Part shown: piece after piece, positions 8,590 to 17,659 of the stretch
Layout of the letters: the number at the start of each line of letters is the position of its first letter
Position numbering within the stretch: position 1 is the stretch's first letter
DNA from: Bdellovibrionales bacterium GWA2_49_15
GTDB lineage: Bacteria; Bdellovibrionota; Bacteriovoracia; Bacteriovoracales; Bacteriovoracaceae
Length of the DNA stretch: 64,000 nucleotides
Direction: 5' to 3'
NCBI GenBank assembly: GCA_001769855.1
Contig: MEPP01000021.1
Location: 310,001 to 374,000, forward strand
Program-made: the position numbers and the translations under genes
Notes under the pieces: model-generated
Told to the model about the DNA's origin: nothing
Databases searched by the model: none
Seen by the model: the letters and a program-made list of their open reading frames with translations, nothing else

Positions 8590-8666
8590 TGGTCGGACTG
8601 ACTGGATTCGAACCAGCGACCCCTTACACCCCATGCAAGTGCGCTACCAGACTGCGCTACAGTCCG
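8590..8666 (-). tRNA. tRNA-Pro (anticodon GGG)
   Basis: A 77-nt cloverleaf on the minus strand. The 7-bp acceptor stem begins CGGACTG, the D arm reads GTAGCGCAGTCTGGTAGC, the anticodon loop ATGGGGT carries GGG, and the T loop is GGTTCGAATCC. The 3' CCA is encoded. It resembles typical bacterial tRNA-Pro. Confidence 0.95.
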
Positions 8667-8736
8667 TTCTTTCCAAGGTGTTGACTAATTTAATCAAGAC
8701 GGCCGCTTTTGTCCATTCAAAAGATTTCAATGGATT

Positions 8737-9768
8737 GTGTTTGAACTTAAGAATGACCTCATTTTAGTCGATAAGTGGGTCATGAAAAATCTAGCTGGTA
8801 AAGATTCAATACTTGACCTAGGGGATCGTTATGAGAATCGAGGAAATCGTATCCTGATTCACATCGCGGTGAGACTGATAAACAGTTTTTTTCATTTTAA
8901 GAAGAAGAAGGGCGACCTGGTCGCGGGATGCGCAACTTTTTTTGTAATCATCTCCTTTTGTCCCGTCATGCTTCTTCTCATTTCCTTGGCCGGACATCTT
9001 ATCGGGGACGTGGAGCTTGCCAAGACTAGCGTCATGGAAGCTCTGAAGGGCAATTTTCCCAGTATTGCACCTTGGATTCTCCAGTCCATTGAGAAAATTA
9101 TCAATGCTCAACTCACCACGACGGCGAGCGCCAACATCGTGAACCTATTTCTACTTATGTATTCGAGCTTGGGAGTCATCGCCTCGGTCGTCTTTGGGAT
9201 GGACACGATCTCTGATACGGAATCACGCGGCGGTTTTGTCATTGAGGATATAAAGGCCATTGGCTTGGGGGCCTTTGCGTATTTCTTTATGTTGTCGCTG
9301 ATCATTTGCTCCAATCCCAAGATTCTTGGGATTGTCCTGTCCAACCATAATATGTGGGGCCGTAATTTTATATTGGCCCTTTCAAGCAACAGTATCTTGC
9401 CCGTTCTGCTTTCCGTGGCGTTCTTTGCGGTCTTTTACAAAATCGCCCCATCTCGCTCTATTGCTCTGAAGGATTCCTTGTGGGGGGCGGGTGCCTTTGT
9501 TGGCTGCTTCATTTTTGGGAAGTCGTTTTATTGGATTTACATCCGCTACGCCAAAGACGGACTCGCCACGAACTTTGGTGATTTTTATACCATGATTGTG
9601 GCCGCTGTTTGGGTCTACTTCCTGATGAGTGCTTTCTTCTATGGTGCCAGTGTGGCCTATATGAATAAGCCGCTCAAAATTGTCGAGGAAGCGGCTCCAC
9701 CCCTTGCAGAAATACCGACGACAGAGACGCTCCCTCGCCCTGTCGATGAGGTCGATAAAGCGTCTTAG
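8737..9768 (+). CDS. YihY/BrkB-family membrane protein
   Basis: Up to 343 residues with about six transmembrane helices. The hallmark is the first-helix segment KGDLVAGCATFFVIISFCP, which resembles the YihY family (once misassigned as RNase BN). A polar C-terminal tail follows YGASVAYMN. Function is unknown; these may be inner-membrane transporters. GTG at 8737 gives the longest product; ATG at 8782 is a good alternative, since conserved sequence begins later. It overlaps the convergent protease gene by 4 bp. Confidence 0.8.
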   Translation: MFELKNDLILVDKWVMKNLAGKDSILDLGDRYENRGNRILIHIAVRLINSFFHFKKKKGDLVAGCATFFVIISFCPVMLLLISLAGHLIGDVELAKTSVMEALKGNFPSIAPWILQSIEKIINAQLTTTASANIVNLFLLMYSSLGVIASVVFGMDTISDTESRGGFVIEDIKAIGLGAFAYFFMLSLIICSNPKILGIVLSNHNMWGRNFILALSSNSILPVLLSVAFFAVFYKIAPSRSIALKDSLWGAGAFVGCFIFGKSFYWIYIRYAKDGLATNFGDFYTMIVAAVWVYFLMSAFFYGASVAYMNKPLKIVEEAAPPLAEIPTTETLPRPVDEVDKAS

Positions 9769-11027
9769 CGGAAGTAGGCGTGCTTCAATTCGAGATAGAT
9801 GCGTTCGTTCATATTGCCGGCGCGAGAGCACATGAGGTCGGTGGTATCGAGTTGATAGTTAACCACACTTTCGATGGTGTCATCATAGAACTCAACATAA
9901 CAATCCGGAAGTCGTAAAATGTGGCCGTATTCATGACGAATGGTCCAGGCCACTTCATATTCTTCAATGGGAGCGTTGGCATCCATGACGATCACATTGC
10001 CACCAGTCACATGGGGAGTAACGTTAGGTTGAAATTCCAGGTAGGCAGTTCCGGAACCACCGTTGGTGAAGGACATCTCCAGCCGCCAGTCGCCGAATTT
10101 AAACTCATCCTCAATATTGTCCTTAAGAAAATCTCGAATCCGATTGTTGCTAGGGTCACGAAATTCAATACTCAATCTTTGGGCGTTGACGGCAGTCCAA
10201 TCAACATCCTGACGAGGATTGGAGATTTTAAAAAAAGTATTCCAAGCATTTATGGCGTTGGCCCAGTAGCGATTTTTAAAGCCCAAAACCTGATTGTTTG
10301 AACGACTGCCGACAAAGCTCTGCTCACATTCGGATTGGGTGTGGCGGGCATTTCGACAGATTCCAACCAGGTTTCGTTTGAGCGCATTTTGTTCTTCAAG
10401 GGGGAGCTGGGCAAAATTTTGAAGCTTGCTGTCCACGTCGGCAATTTTATTTAAATAGTAATATCCACGAACGTCTCTTGCCTGGGCGCTCCGGTACCAT
10501 GAGAGCCAGGGTTTAATCGAGGTCGCCCAGCGCGTTGCCGTTTGGTAGAGGCGGTCTACTTGTCGGGCATGTTTAATAAACTCTTCTTCTGTGCCTGGAA
10601 AGGTCGCAGTGATGTCAGTCGTCCCGTAGACTACCTGAGTCAATTCTGCCGGTAAGGTGCTCTTCATTTTGGCCAGAGATTCACTAATTTGCTTTGGGCC
10701 ATAGATACTTGGAGAGTCAATGGGAATTCCACTGCGCGTTCCGGGGGACGTGAGTCGGATTTGCCGTTCTGGTGATCGTGTCTGGTTGATTTTTTTTAAC
10801 CATAGGCTCAACTTTTCGCCACCGTTAATACCTTCACGAGTGGCGGGTTCCAGGTCGTCTAAGGCCTTTGTGCCCAAACTCGCGAGATGGTGTTGCCACA
10901 ATTGGTGATATTCCTCAGTCGTCAGATCGAGGGGAAGGAAATGGGGGGTTGGGTTCTCTTCAAATGCAAAAACTGCCGTTGGCCCAATCAGTAACATGCT
11001 CATCAGTAGTGCCTGTAAAAATCTCAT
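9765..11027 (-). CDS. Exported metzincin-like zinc metalloprotease
   Basis: 420 residues with a signal peptide ending near AVFAF. At 365-375 it carries HEYGHILRLPD, an HExxH zinc motif with Asp six residues beyond the second His. A Met-turn candidate, LMCSRAG, follows with Met near 399. This combination (HExxHxxxxxD plus Met-turn) is that of snapalysin-like metzincins, except that Arg replaces the usual Gly. The large N-terminal part (about 25-340) is unrecognised and may be a propeptide or a substrate-binding region. Cys residues at CRNARHTQSEC and PDCY may form disulfides. Probably secreted to the periplasm or outside. Confidence 0.72.
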   Translation of the reverse strand: MRFLQALLMSMLLIGPTAVFAFEENPTPHFLPLDLTTEEYHQLWQHHLASLGTKALDDLEPATREGINGGEKLSLWLKKINQTRSPERQIRLTSPGTRSGIPIDSPSIYGPKQISESLAKMKSTLPAELTQVVYGTTDITATFPGTEEEFIKHARQVDRLYQTATRWATSIKPWLSWYRSAQARDVRGYYYLNKIADVDSKLQNFAQLPLEEQNALKRNLVGICRNARHTQSECEQSFVGSRSNNQVLGFKNRYWANAINAWNTFFKISNPRQDVDWTAVNAQRLSIEFRDPSNNRIRDFLKDNIEDEFKFGDWRLEMSFTNGGSGTAYLEFQPNVTPHVTGGNVIVMDANAPIEEYEVAWTIRHEYGHILRLPDCYVEFYDDTIESVVNYQLDTTDLMCSRAGNMNERIYLELKHAYFR

Positions 11028-11128
11028 TTCCGAACTCCTGGCGTTTGAAAAGAAATGCAGGGTAGCATAGAGGTCACCTCAGGGCGTTGGCAAGTGGAAC
11101 GTGGTTGCAAGAATCAATGCCTGCGCAG

Positions 11129-11157
11129 TTGCGTCTTAGGCCTAAATTATGTAATTT
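11129..11157 (+). promoter_or_regulatory. Possible sigma70 promoter for fadD
   Basis: TTGCGT (11129-11134) and TAATTT (11152-11157) are separated by 17 bp, 44 bp before the fadD start codon. Only moderate matches to consensus. Confidence 0.35.
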
Positions 11158-11200
11158 TAATGGGTAAATAAAAGACCAATAAAAAGTCGGGGGGAATCGC

Positions 11201-12880
11201 ATGGAAAAGATTTGGGTGAAAAACTATGAGAAGGGTGTTCCGGCAGAAATCAATCCGTTGGAGTACAACAACATCCCCCACATTCTGGACGATGTTTTTA
11301 AACGTTTCTCGGGACAGCCATCCTTTCATAATATGGGTACCACTTTGACCTATGATCAGTTGCGGGTGGCGAGCTTAAAATTTGCCAGTTATCTGCAAAA
11401 TGAGCTGGGACTTAAAAAGGGCAGCCGAGTGGCCCTCATGATGCCCAATATTTTGCAATATCCTGTTTGCCTCTTCGGCGTTCTCCAGGCCGGAATGATT
11501 GCCGTCAACGTTAATCCTCTCTATACCGCGCGTGAGCTTGAGCATCAGTTAAAGGATTCTGGGGCGGAAGCTATTGTCATCTTTGCCAATTCCGCCCACC
11601 TGCTGGAAGAGGTTAAGGCCAAGACACCCGTTAAACATGTGATTGTGACAGAAATCGGCGATTTGCTTAATTTTCCCAAAAACTTCATTGTCAATTTTGT
11701 ACTCAAATATGTGAAGAAGATGGTTCCGGCCTACAGTCTTCCCGGTTCACTGGCGTTGACGAAAGTGCTGGCGACTGCCGACTATACAAAGTTTGTTCGA
11801 CCAAATATTGATCGCATGGATTTGGCCTTCCTACAATACACTGGCGGTACCACCGGAGTTTCCAAGGGGGCCGAGCTCACTCACCATAACATCGTGAGTA
11901 ATCTTCTTCAGGCACGCGCGTGGATCATTAATAAAATCAAGGTAGGTGAGGAGATCGTGATCACCCCTCTGCCGCTTTATCACATTTTTTCTTTGACCGC
12001 GAATTGCCTGGCCTTTTCCTCTGTTGGTGCCCTCAATATCTTGATCACCAATCCCCGCGACATGAAGGGATTTATCAAAGAACTCAGCAAGTGGAAGTTT
12101 ACCGCTATTACTGGTGTCAACACGCTTTTTAATGGGCTACTTAATACCCCGGAGTTTGCGCAGCTTGATTTCAGCCATCTCAATCTGACTCTTGGGGGCG
12201 GAATGGCGGTGCAGAAAGCGGTGGCCGAACGTTGGAAGCAAGTCACCGGAGTTCCCTTGATTGAAGCTTATGGGCTCACTGAGACTTCGCCGGCCGCTTG
12301 TATGAATCCCATGACGTTAGAGGCTTTTAATGGGACGGTGGGTTTGCCCATTTCATCAACGGTAGTCACAATTAAGGATGACGACGGAAAAGACCTCGGC
12401 ATTGGAGAGGCGGGGGAAATCTGCATCAAGGGCCCGCAAGTTATGCGCGGATACTATAATCGCCCGGATGAAACCGCCAAAGTGATGACTCCCGATGGTT
12501 ATTTTAGAACCGGCGATATTGGAATTATGGATAATGAGGGTTATGTCAAAATAGTTGATCGCAAAAAAGATATGATTATTGTCTCTGGTTTCAATGTCTA
12601 CCCCAACGAAATCGAGGATGTTATCGCGACCCATCCTAAAGTTTTTGAGAGCGCCGCCATCGGCGTCGCCGACGAGAAATCAGGCGAAGCGGTGAAAGTA
12701 TTTGTGGTCAAGAAAGATGACACCTTGTCTGAAGATGAGTTGCGCGCCCACTGTAAGAAGTATCTCACGGGCTATAAAATGCCGCGATTCTACGAATTTA
12801 GAAAAGAGCTTCCAAAGTCAAATGTGGGCAAAATACTTCGCAAGGAGCTTCGGCCTTTGGTTGTAAAGCCAGTTAACTAA
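11201..12880 (+). CDS. fadD: Long-chain fatty acid--CoA ligase
   Basis: 559 residues, the usual FadD length. The ATP-grasping loop YTGGTTGVSKGAELTH, the EAYGLTETSP motif, YFRTGDIG and the C-terminal PKSNVGKILRKEL with the catalytic Lys are all intact. It activates long-chain fatty acids to acyl-CoA for beta-oxidation or lipid synthesis at the inner membrane. GGGGGGA precedes the ATG. No other beta-oxidation gene is adjacent. It abuts the convergent yqeY homologue without a gap. Confidence 0.93.
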   Translation: MEKIWVKNYEKGVPAEINPLEYNNIPHILDDVFKRFSGQPSFHNMGTTLTYDQLRVASLKFASYLQNELGLKKGSRVALMMPNILQYPVCLFGVLQAGMIAVNVNPLYTARELEHQLKDSGAEAIVIFANSAHLLEEVKAKTPVKHVIVTEIGDLLNFPKNFIVNFVLKYVKKMVPAYSLPGSLALTKVLATADYTKFVRPNIDRMDLAFLQYTGGTTGVSKGAELTHHNIVSNLLQARAWIINKIKVGEEIVITPLPLYHIFSLTANCLAFSSVGALNILITNPRDMKGFIKELSKWKFTAITGVNTLFNGLLNTPEFAQLDFSHLNLTLGGGMAVQKAVAERWKQVTGVPLIEAYGLTETSPAACMNPMTLEAFNGTVGLPISSTVVTIKDDDGKDLGIGEAGEICIKGPQVMRGYYNRPDETAKVMTPDGYFRTGDIGIMDNEGYVKIVDRKKDMIIVSGFNVYPNEIEDVIATHPKVFESAAIGVADEKSGEAVKVFVVKKDDTLSEDELRAHCKKYLTGYKMPRFYEFRKELPKSNVGKILRKELRPLVVKPVN

Positions 12881-13294
12881 TCAGCCGAGGATTTCTTTAA
12901 CCAGATCATTGGCCCGCTTACCATCAAAGAGACCTTTGATCTGTGGAGTGAGTTCCTTCATTACGGCACCCATATTAGGTTTTTCGAGCTTGCCCACAAT
13001 CGTTTGGATGATGGCACGCACTTCTGTTTCCGCCATCTGCGCAGGCATATAAGGATCAAGGAATTTGAGTTCGCGCTCGGTGCTGAGTCTCAGTGCATGG
13101 CCTTCGGGGAAGCTACTCATGGAATCTTTTAATTTTTTATAGTAGCTCACCAAGACCTCCTGCTCAGGAAGGACTTTAGCCGCAGTCTTGTTTTCAATAA
13201 AACGGGCCTTGAGGTTGCGAAGTGCATTCAGACGCTCTTTATCACCTTGTTTCATAGCATTCTTAAGATCTTCATTAATTTTTTCGGATAACAT
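12881..13294 (-). CDS. GatB/YqeY-domain protein
   Basis: A 137-residue YqeY family protein. It is all-helical, with the N-terminal motif DLKNAMKQGDKERLNALRNLKA and the C-terminal LFDGKRANDLVKEILG tail also found at the end of GatB. The domain binds tRNA in GatB, and stand-alone copies are thought to help aminoacylation or amidation, though this is not firmly shown. AGGAG lies six bases before the ATG at 13292-13294 and directly abuts the ATG at 13300, so I use the inner start. Confidence 0.88.
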   Translation of the reverse strand: MLSEKINEDLKNAMKQGDKERLNALRNLKARFIENKTAAKVLPEQEVLVSYYKKLKDSMSSFPEGHALRLSTERELKFLDPYMPAQMAETEVRAIIQTIVGKLEKPNMGAVMKELTPQIKGLFDGKRANDLVKEILG

Positions 13295-13476
13295 AGTCAT
13301 CTCCTGTGGAAGAGTTTGCCCGTTACTCTAAGGTTGTGGAAGAAATCTGTCAAAATTTCAATGCCAGTTTGGCAATAAGTTCCTTTCTAACTTGAAAATC
13401 ATCATTTTTTAAAAGAACAGTTGGAAAATGCCGAAGCAGAACCCATCGAATGTCGTTGTGTGAAAGGAGTTAGATC

Positions 13477-14334
13477 ATGGGTATCTTGCCACGGAATTTA
13501 TGGATTGTTCTTCTTTTAAGTCTTCTCATTCAAGTTGTTCCATCCAAGGTTCAGGCCTTTGGCTGGTTTACAGTTCCCGATAAAGCGCATGCCCTCTTGT
13601 CCTTGGGGGCAGACCTCGATCCAATGGCTTCTCTAGACCCCAATGAGGTTGATCTCTTGGTTTGGAATACCTACAAGGCAAAAAATCCCAGTTGGAGTGC
13701 GGACTTTGCTTTTTTGTCGCTGGATAAGGAAATCGTTGTCCTTCAAGAGGCATTTCTCAACGCCCCCATGAAAGCGGCTTTTGAGAATCAAGATACATTT
13801 CATTATAAGATGGCCACATCCTTCATTTACAAAAAAAGTAAAATTCCGACCGGGACGGCCACCGGAGCAACCGTCTATCCGGCAAAGTACTACTACAAAA
13901 AAACTCGCGATTTAGAACTCATTGGTTTAACTCCCAAGGCCCTGATGTTCACCGAATATTCACTCCAGGGGCGTGGAGATACATTATTGGTCATTAATAT
14001 TCATGCCCTAAATTCGGTGCCAGCATTTATTTTGAAACGGCATCTGGAAGATGGTGCCGTGGAGATTGCGAAACATCATGGCCCTGTCATCTTTGCGGGA
14101 GATTTCAATACCTGGTCAAATTTAAAAATAAAAACGATGCAAAAGGTGATGGCTTCGGTGGGGATGTCGGAAGTGTCCTTCCCCAATGGAGGCGATCGAA
14201 TGCGCGCGAGTATCACCAAGAATATTATTGACTACATTTTTGTGCGAGGACTTGAGACTTCAGATAGCTGGGTCTGGGGCAATCTCCAGGGAGCGGACCA
14301 CAAGGCAATGACAGTTCGTCTGAAAGTTAAATAG
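13477..14334 (+). CDS. Exported endonuclease/exonuclease/phosphatase (EEP) family protein
   Basis: 285 residues with an N-terminal signal peptide ending near KVQAFG. EEP catalytic motifs occur in order: LVWNTYK (Asn), LQEAF (metal-binding Glu), NIHALN (His), FAGDFNTWS (Asp, Asn), NIIDYIFVRG (Asp) and GADHKAM (catalytic Asp-His). The family includes DNase I-like nucleases, sphingomyelinases and inositol phosphatases; the substrate is open. An exported nuclease or phospholipase is plausible. AAAGGAG precedes the ATG. The 3' end overlaps the convergent USP gene by 8 bp. Confidence 0.85.
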   Translation: MGILPRNLWIVLLLSLLIQVVPSKVQAFGWFTVPDKAHALLSLGADLDPMASLDPNEVDLLVWNTYKAKNPSWSADFAFLSLDKEIVVLQEAFLNAPMKAAFENQDTFHYKMATSFIYKKSKIPTGTATGATVYPAKYYYKKTRDLELIGLTPKALMFTEYSLQGRGDTLLVINIHALNSVPAFILKRHLEDGAVEIAKHHGPVIFAGDFNTWSNLKIKTMQKVMASVGMSEVSFPNGGDRMRASITKNIIDYIFVRGLETSDSWVWGNLQGADHKAMTVRLKVK

Positions 14335-15190
14335 TCGGACGGACCACTAAGATATTACAGTCGCTTTTCGAGAGTAGATAATCTGCATTAGATCCCAAAG
14401 ATAGTTTTTTAAGTGCTGACCGGCCGTGGCTTCCCATGACGAGGAGATGCGGTCGGTGTTGTATGAGATGATCTAAAATAGCGTCCTTGGGGTGACCATA
14501 TGATCGCAGAATAACGGAAGACAATTTTTGCGTGGAATCTTCTTCTATCATCATGGACAATTCTTTTTTTGCCAGTTTTTCGGCGGTTTGAAGTGTTTCC
14601 TCCTTGCCCGTAATAGCATGGACAATTTCGAGATCTGCATGAAAAACGGAGGCCAGCTTCTTGGCCCATTGCCATGCCCGCACCGAGATGCTCGAGAAGT
14701 CACAGAGGAAAGTAATTCGTTCTGGCGCTATGGCAAACTGATCACGGACGGCCAAAACAGGATAGGTGCACGTTTGGATAATCTTTTCAGTCACGCTACC
14801 AAGAAATATTTGTCCCAGAGGTCCTCGCTCTTTTGTTCCCAGTACGAGTAGTTCGGGATTCATTTCGGTGGCCTGTCTGGCGAGTTCTATGGCGGGCTGG
14901 CCATATAGAATTTTGTAATGAATGTTTTGAACTTTGGAGCCGGTTGGGTCCAAAACACTGACTTGATTTTTGATTTTTTCAATAAGACTCGCCTCTAGAT
15001 ACTCTTCGGAAGTTTGATCAATGATATGGGCAGACTTCAGGGCCTTACGTGAAACCGGAGAGCTGTGCACATAGGTCACATGACTTTCCAAAATCATCTG
15101 TTTGGCCCAAATTAATCCAGTTCGGAGGGCATTTTTGGAATTTTCGCGAAAATCAGTTCCGATTAAAAGACTGGGGGTTAAATCTGCCAT
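14327..15190 (-). CDS. Universal stress protein with two tandem USP domains
   Basis: 287 residues made of two USP domains of about 140 residues each. Each domain keeps the nucleotide-binding signature: GTKERGPLGQIFLGSVTE in the first and GSHGRSALKKLSLGSNAD in the second. Both therefore probably bind ATP. These cytoplasmic proteins accumulate under stress, and tandem forms act as intramolecular dimers. It is 20 bp downstream of the TonB-like gene and may be cotranscribed with it. Confidence 0.88.
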   Translation of the reverse strand: MADLTPSLLIGTDFRENSKNALRTGLIWAKQMILESHVTYVHSSPVSRKALKSAHIIDQTSEEYLEASLIEKIKNQVSVLDPTGSKVQNIHYKILYGQPAIELARQATEMNPELLVLGTKERGPLGQIFLGSVTEKIIQTCTYPVLAVRDQFAIAPERITFLCDFSSISVRAWQWAKKLASVFHADLEIVHAITGKEETLQTAEKLAKKELSMMIEEDSTQKLSSVILRSYGHPKDAILDHLIQHRPHLLVMGSHGRSALKKLSLGSNADYLLSKSDCNILVVRPTI

Positions 15191-15210
15191 AGATCCACCT
15201 TCTTGGATTA

Positions 15211-16146
15211 TTATTGATCATTAATATTGAGCTGAAAATAAATATAAAATTCGCCGCGATTATCCAAGAGCGCCTTGGGCGGGTTGGGAATCGCATTGAT
15301 ATTCGTGAGAGTCTCCAAAAAGAGCTTTTGCACCAAATCGTCATTCGCCCATTTGATCATTTTTATGCTGATGATATTTCCATTGCGATCAAAGGTCAGT
15401 TTGCCAACCAGTCGATGAACATCTTTCGCCAGCTTGGGATCAATTTGGGGGTGATTGGTGGAAATTTGGCGATAGGTGGATAGAAAGGCATTGATATAAG
15501 TTTCAAAAGTCCTTCTATTGAAAGTGTAAAAAATTTTCTCGGAGGAGTTGAGCTGATCGAGGGGAACTCCATGGGGTGGGGACATCTTGAAATTGAAACT
15601 TGATTTACTCAAAACAAACTCGTCCATGGGGGAGGTGGCAAATTCACTGACGGCATTTTGCGACAGTTTTACGGGCGGGCCAAAAGTAGCATCCGTTCGG
15701 AGTTGGACCAGCTCCGCCTCACTCATCTGTCCAACCGTTAATTTTTTTTGGGTGTCGGCCATCTCCATCTGCTGATCAGGGTTTTGTTTCATGTTCAGGT
15801 CTTTCAAGCTTGGCGTCGGTGGTGTCTTTATCTCCTGGGCCTTTATAGGTTTCTGTTCGAAAATCGGCAGGCTAAAATTCTTTTCTTTGCTATCTTGAAT
15901 GCCGAGCGTTCTTAGTTTTTCTCTTTCCTCTTCGGGGAGGTCTTTCACATCAATGATTTCGACAATACTTTGCTTGTCTTTTTCCGCACTGGTCAAAGTC
16001 GAAAAAAGCGAAAGGAGAGGCCAGCCCAATTGAATGGCCAAAAAGATAAGAAGGGCCAGGATCAGGTGAACCAAAAGAGAAATGAGGATTCCAAGTTTGA
16101 GATACGAGGGAATTGTGTGTTCGAAACCTTTTTGCAAAATAATCAC
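15211..16146 (-). CDS. TonB-like periplasm-spanning protein
   Basis: 311 residues. An N-terminal membrane anchor (LGILISLLVHLILALLIFLA) is followed by a charged and Pro-containing periplasmic stretch. The C-terminal module at about 220-308 contains VGKLTFDRNGNIISIKMIKW, the beta-alpha pattern of TonB/TolA C-terminal domains. TonB-type proteins carry proton-motive energy to outer-membrane receptors. No ExbB/ExbD or receptor lies in the window, and the Pro-rich spacer is weak, so it may be a TonB paralogue of other function. Confidence 0.68.
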   Translation of the reverse strand: MIILQKGFEHTIPSYLKLGILISLLVHLILALLIFLAIQLGWPLLSLFSTLTSAEKDKQSIVEIIDVKDLPEEEREKLRTLGIQDSKEKNFSLPIFEQKPIKAQEIKTPPTPSLKDLNMKQNPDQQMEMADTQKKLTVGQMSEAELVQLRTDATFGPPVKLSQNAVSEFATSPMDEFVLSKSSFNFKMSPPHGVPLDQLNSSEKIFYTFNRRTFETYINAFLSTYRQISTNHPQIDPKLAKDVHRLVGKLTFDRNGNIISIKMIKWANDDLVQKLFLETLTNINAIPNPPKALLDNRGEFYIYFQLNINDQ

Positions 16147-16353
16147 CTGAATAACTATGCTTTTTTACTTTTTTACCATGTCTTGAGCCTTTTGGCCTTA
16201 GATCCTATGAGGTTTCAAGTGGTTGCATGTGGATATTTTTGCCGGTCTCGAGAGTTGGTGAGGATTCTTGACTCAAGCTATCGTCATTGAAACAATAGAG
16301 GTGGGTGGCCACGAAGGCGCATTTTTCTAAATTACCTTAAGACGAGGTTGATC

Positions 16354-17658
16354 ATGGAGCAGAGGCCCAATAACTCAAAAAGCAGAACCAATAAAACATT
16401 ATTTGGTTTGATCGTAACTCTAGTTGGATTCTTGGTGGTGGGCGGGGGACTTTTTCACATGAAGTCCTCGGAGCTCAATCGCTTGAGGGCCGTGGGATTA
16501 GGACCGAACACCTGCTTTTTTCGAATCAATCAAACATTTACCGCGCGTATGATAAGTGACAGAAATTCTAAATACCTGGGGAAAGAATTTATCACAGACA
16601 CGGAAAATTGTTTCGCGGATCTTGCGGGGCTTGTGGCAAATAGTGATTCCATGCTTAAGCAGAGGGCCAATCATTTAGCGGCTTTGGCCAATCAATTTCA
16701 TAACTCTTTGGATATGGCCAAGAGTGTATTTACCCGCAACTCCGAGGATGGGGTTGGGCCAATGAGTTATTACAAAAAATTAGAGGCCACAAAATTTGAA
16801 ATCGAAAATCTGTTGGATAAAGGTGCCAAGAAAATTGAATCATTTCTGGCCCGTTTACAATGGCCGCTTGGCCTGACTCTTTTGAGTTTGGTTTTTGCCT
16901 GTCTACGGTTGTTTAAAAATACCGAACCTTCACTGCCAAACTTTGCAGAATCGGCAGCCTATCAGGCCTTGCAGGCCACCATTATTCATGAGAATCGTAT
17001 TCTTGCGGCCCGTGACAGAGGTCCCTCACTCTTGACTGATAACCCCACGACCGTGGCAATCGCTGAGACAACGGAAGTCACACCCACCGAGAGGCCTCCG
17101 ATTGAAGCCATGCTGACGCCTCTTGCAGATTTAAATTTGACCGAGACGGTGCTCATCGAAGAAATTATTTCTAAAACCTTGGAAAGGCTTGCACCGATTA
17201 TTTTCTCGGAGGGGATTACCATCGACCTTAATTTGTGTGAGAAGGCGACTGTCGCGGCCGAGAAAGAGGAAATTGTGGATCAGATCATCTATCAGGTATT
17301 AACATCGGCGGTAAAGGTCGTACGCCCCTGTCACGCTGTTTCGGTTAGACTGGCACAACTGGACACCGGTTTTAGTCTCGAGGCCATTGCCACGGTGCGA
17401 CCGGGGAAGATCCTTACGGAAGAGAACATTGCGCGGACGGGGTTAGATATTACCAAGGCCTTGGCCCTCGATGCCAGCCTGGATTTTACCACGCTTGCGT
17501 TGAGAGATCAGGATGGCAACATGATTGGAATGAAAATTAGCTTAGGAACCAATCTGCTTTTTCAACAAACACAGGCACAGTCAGTGTCCGCGCCTCAATT
17601 AGTGCGTGTTAAAAAGGCCACCAAACGCGAACTTTTGCAAGAGTTCGGGGCCACCTGA
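16354..17658 (+). CDS. Membrane protein with degenerate histidine-kinase-like C-terminus
   Basis: 434 residues. Two membrane segments at about 15-37 and 170-187 bracket a helical periplasmic sensor-like region with two cysteines. The cytoplasmic part from about 250 reads like the end of a kinase DHp/ATPase module (a strand-helix pattern with EEIVDQIIYQVLTSAVKVV). But the N-box asparagine, the phospho-accepting His and the G boxes are not evident. It is therefore probably a non-catalytic relative of sensor kinases. GAGG six bases before ATG 16354 sets the start; TTG at 16348 is less likely. Confidence 0.55.
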   Translation: MEQRPNNSKSRTNKTLFGLIVTLVGFLVVGGGLFHMKSSELNRLRAVGLGPNTCFFRINQTFTARMISDRNSKYLGKEFITDTENCFADLAGLVANSDSMLKQRANHLAALANQFHNSLDMAKSVFTRNSEDGVGPMSYYKKLEATKFEIENLLDKGAKKIESFLARLQWPLGLTLLSLVFACLRLFKNTEPSLPNFAESAAYQALQATIIHENRILAARDRGPSLLTDNPTTVAIAETTEVTPTERPPIEAMLTPLADLNLTETVLIEEIISKTLERLAPIIFSEGITIDLNLCEKATVAAEKEEIVDQIIYQVLTSAVKVVRPCHAVSVRLAQLDTGFSLEAIATVRPGKILTEENIARTGLDITKALALDASLDFTTLALRDQDGNMIGMKISLGTNLLFQQTQAQSVSAPQLVRVKKATKRELLQEFGAT

Positions 17659-17659
17659 T

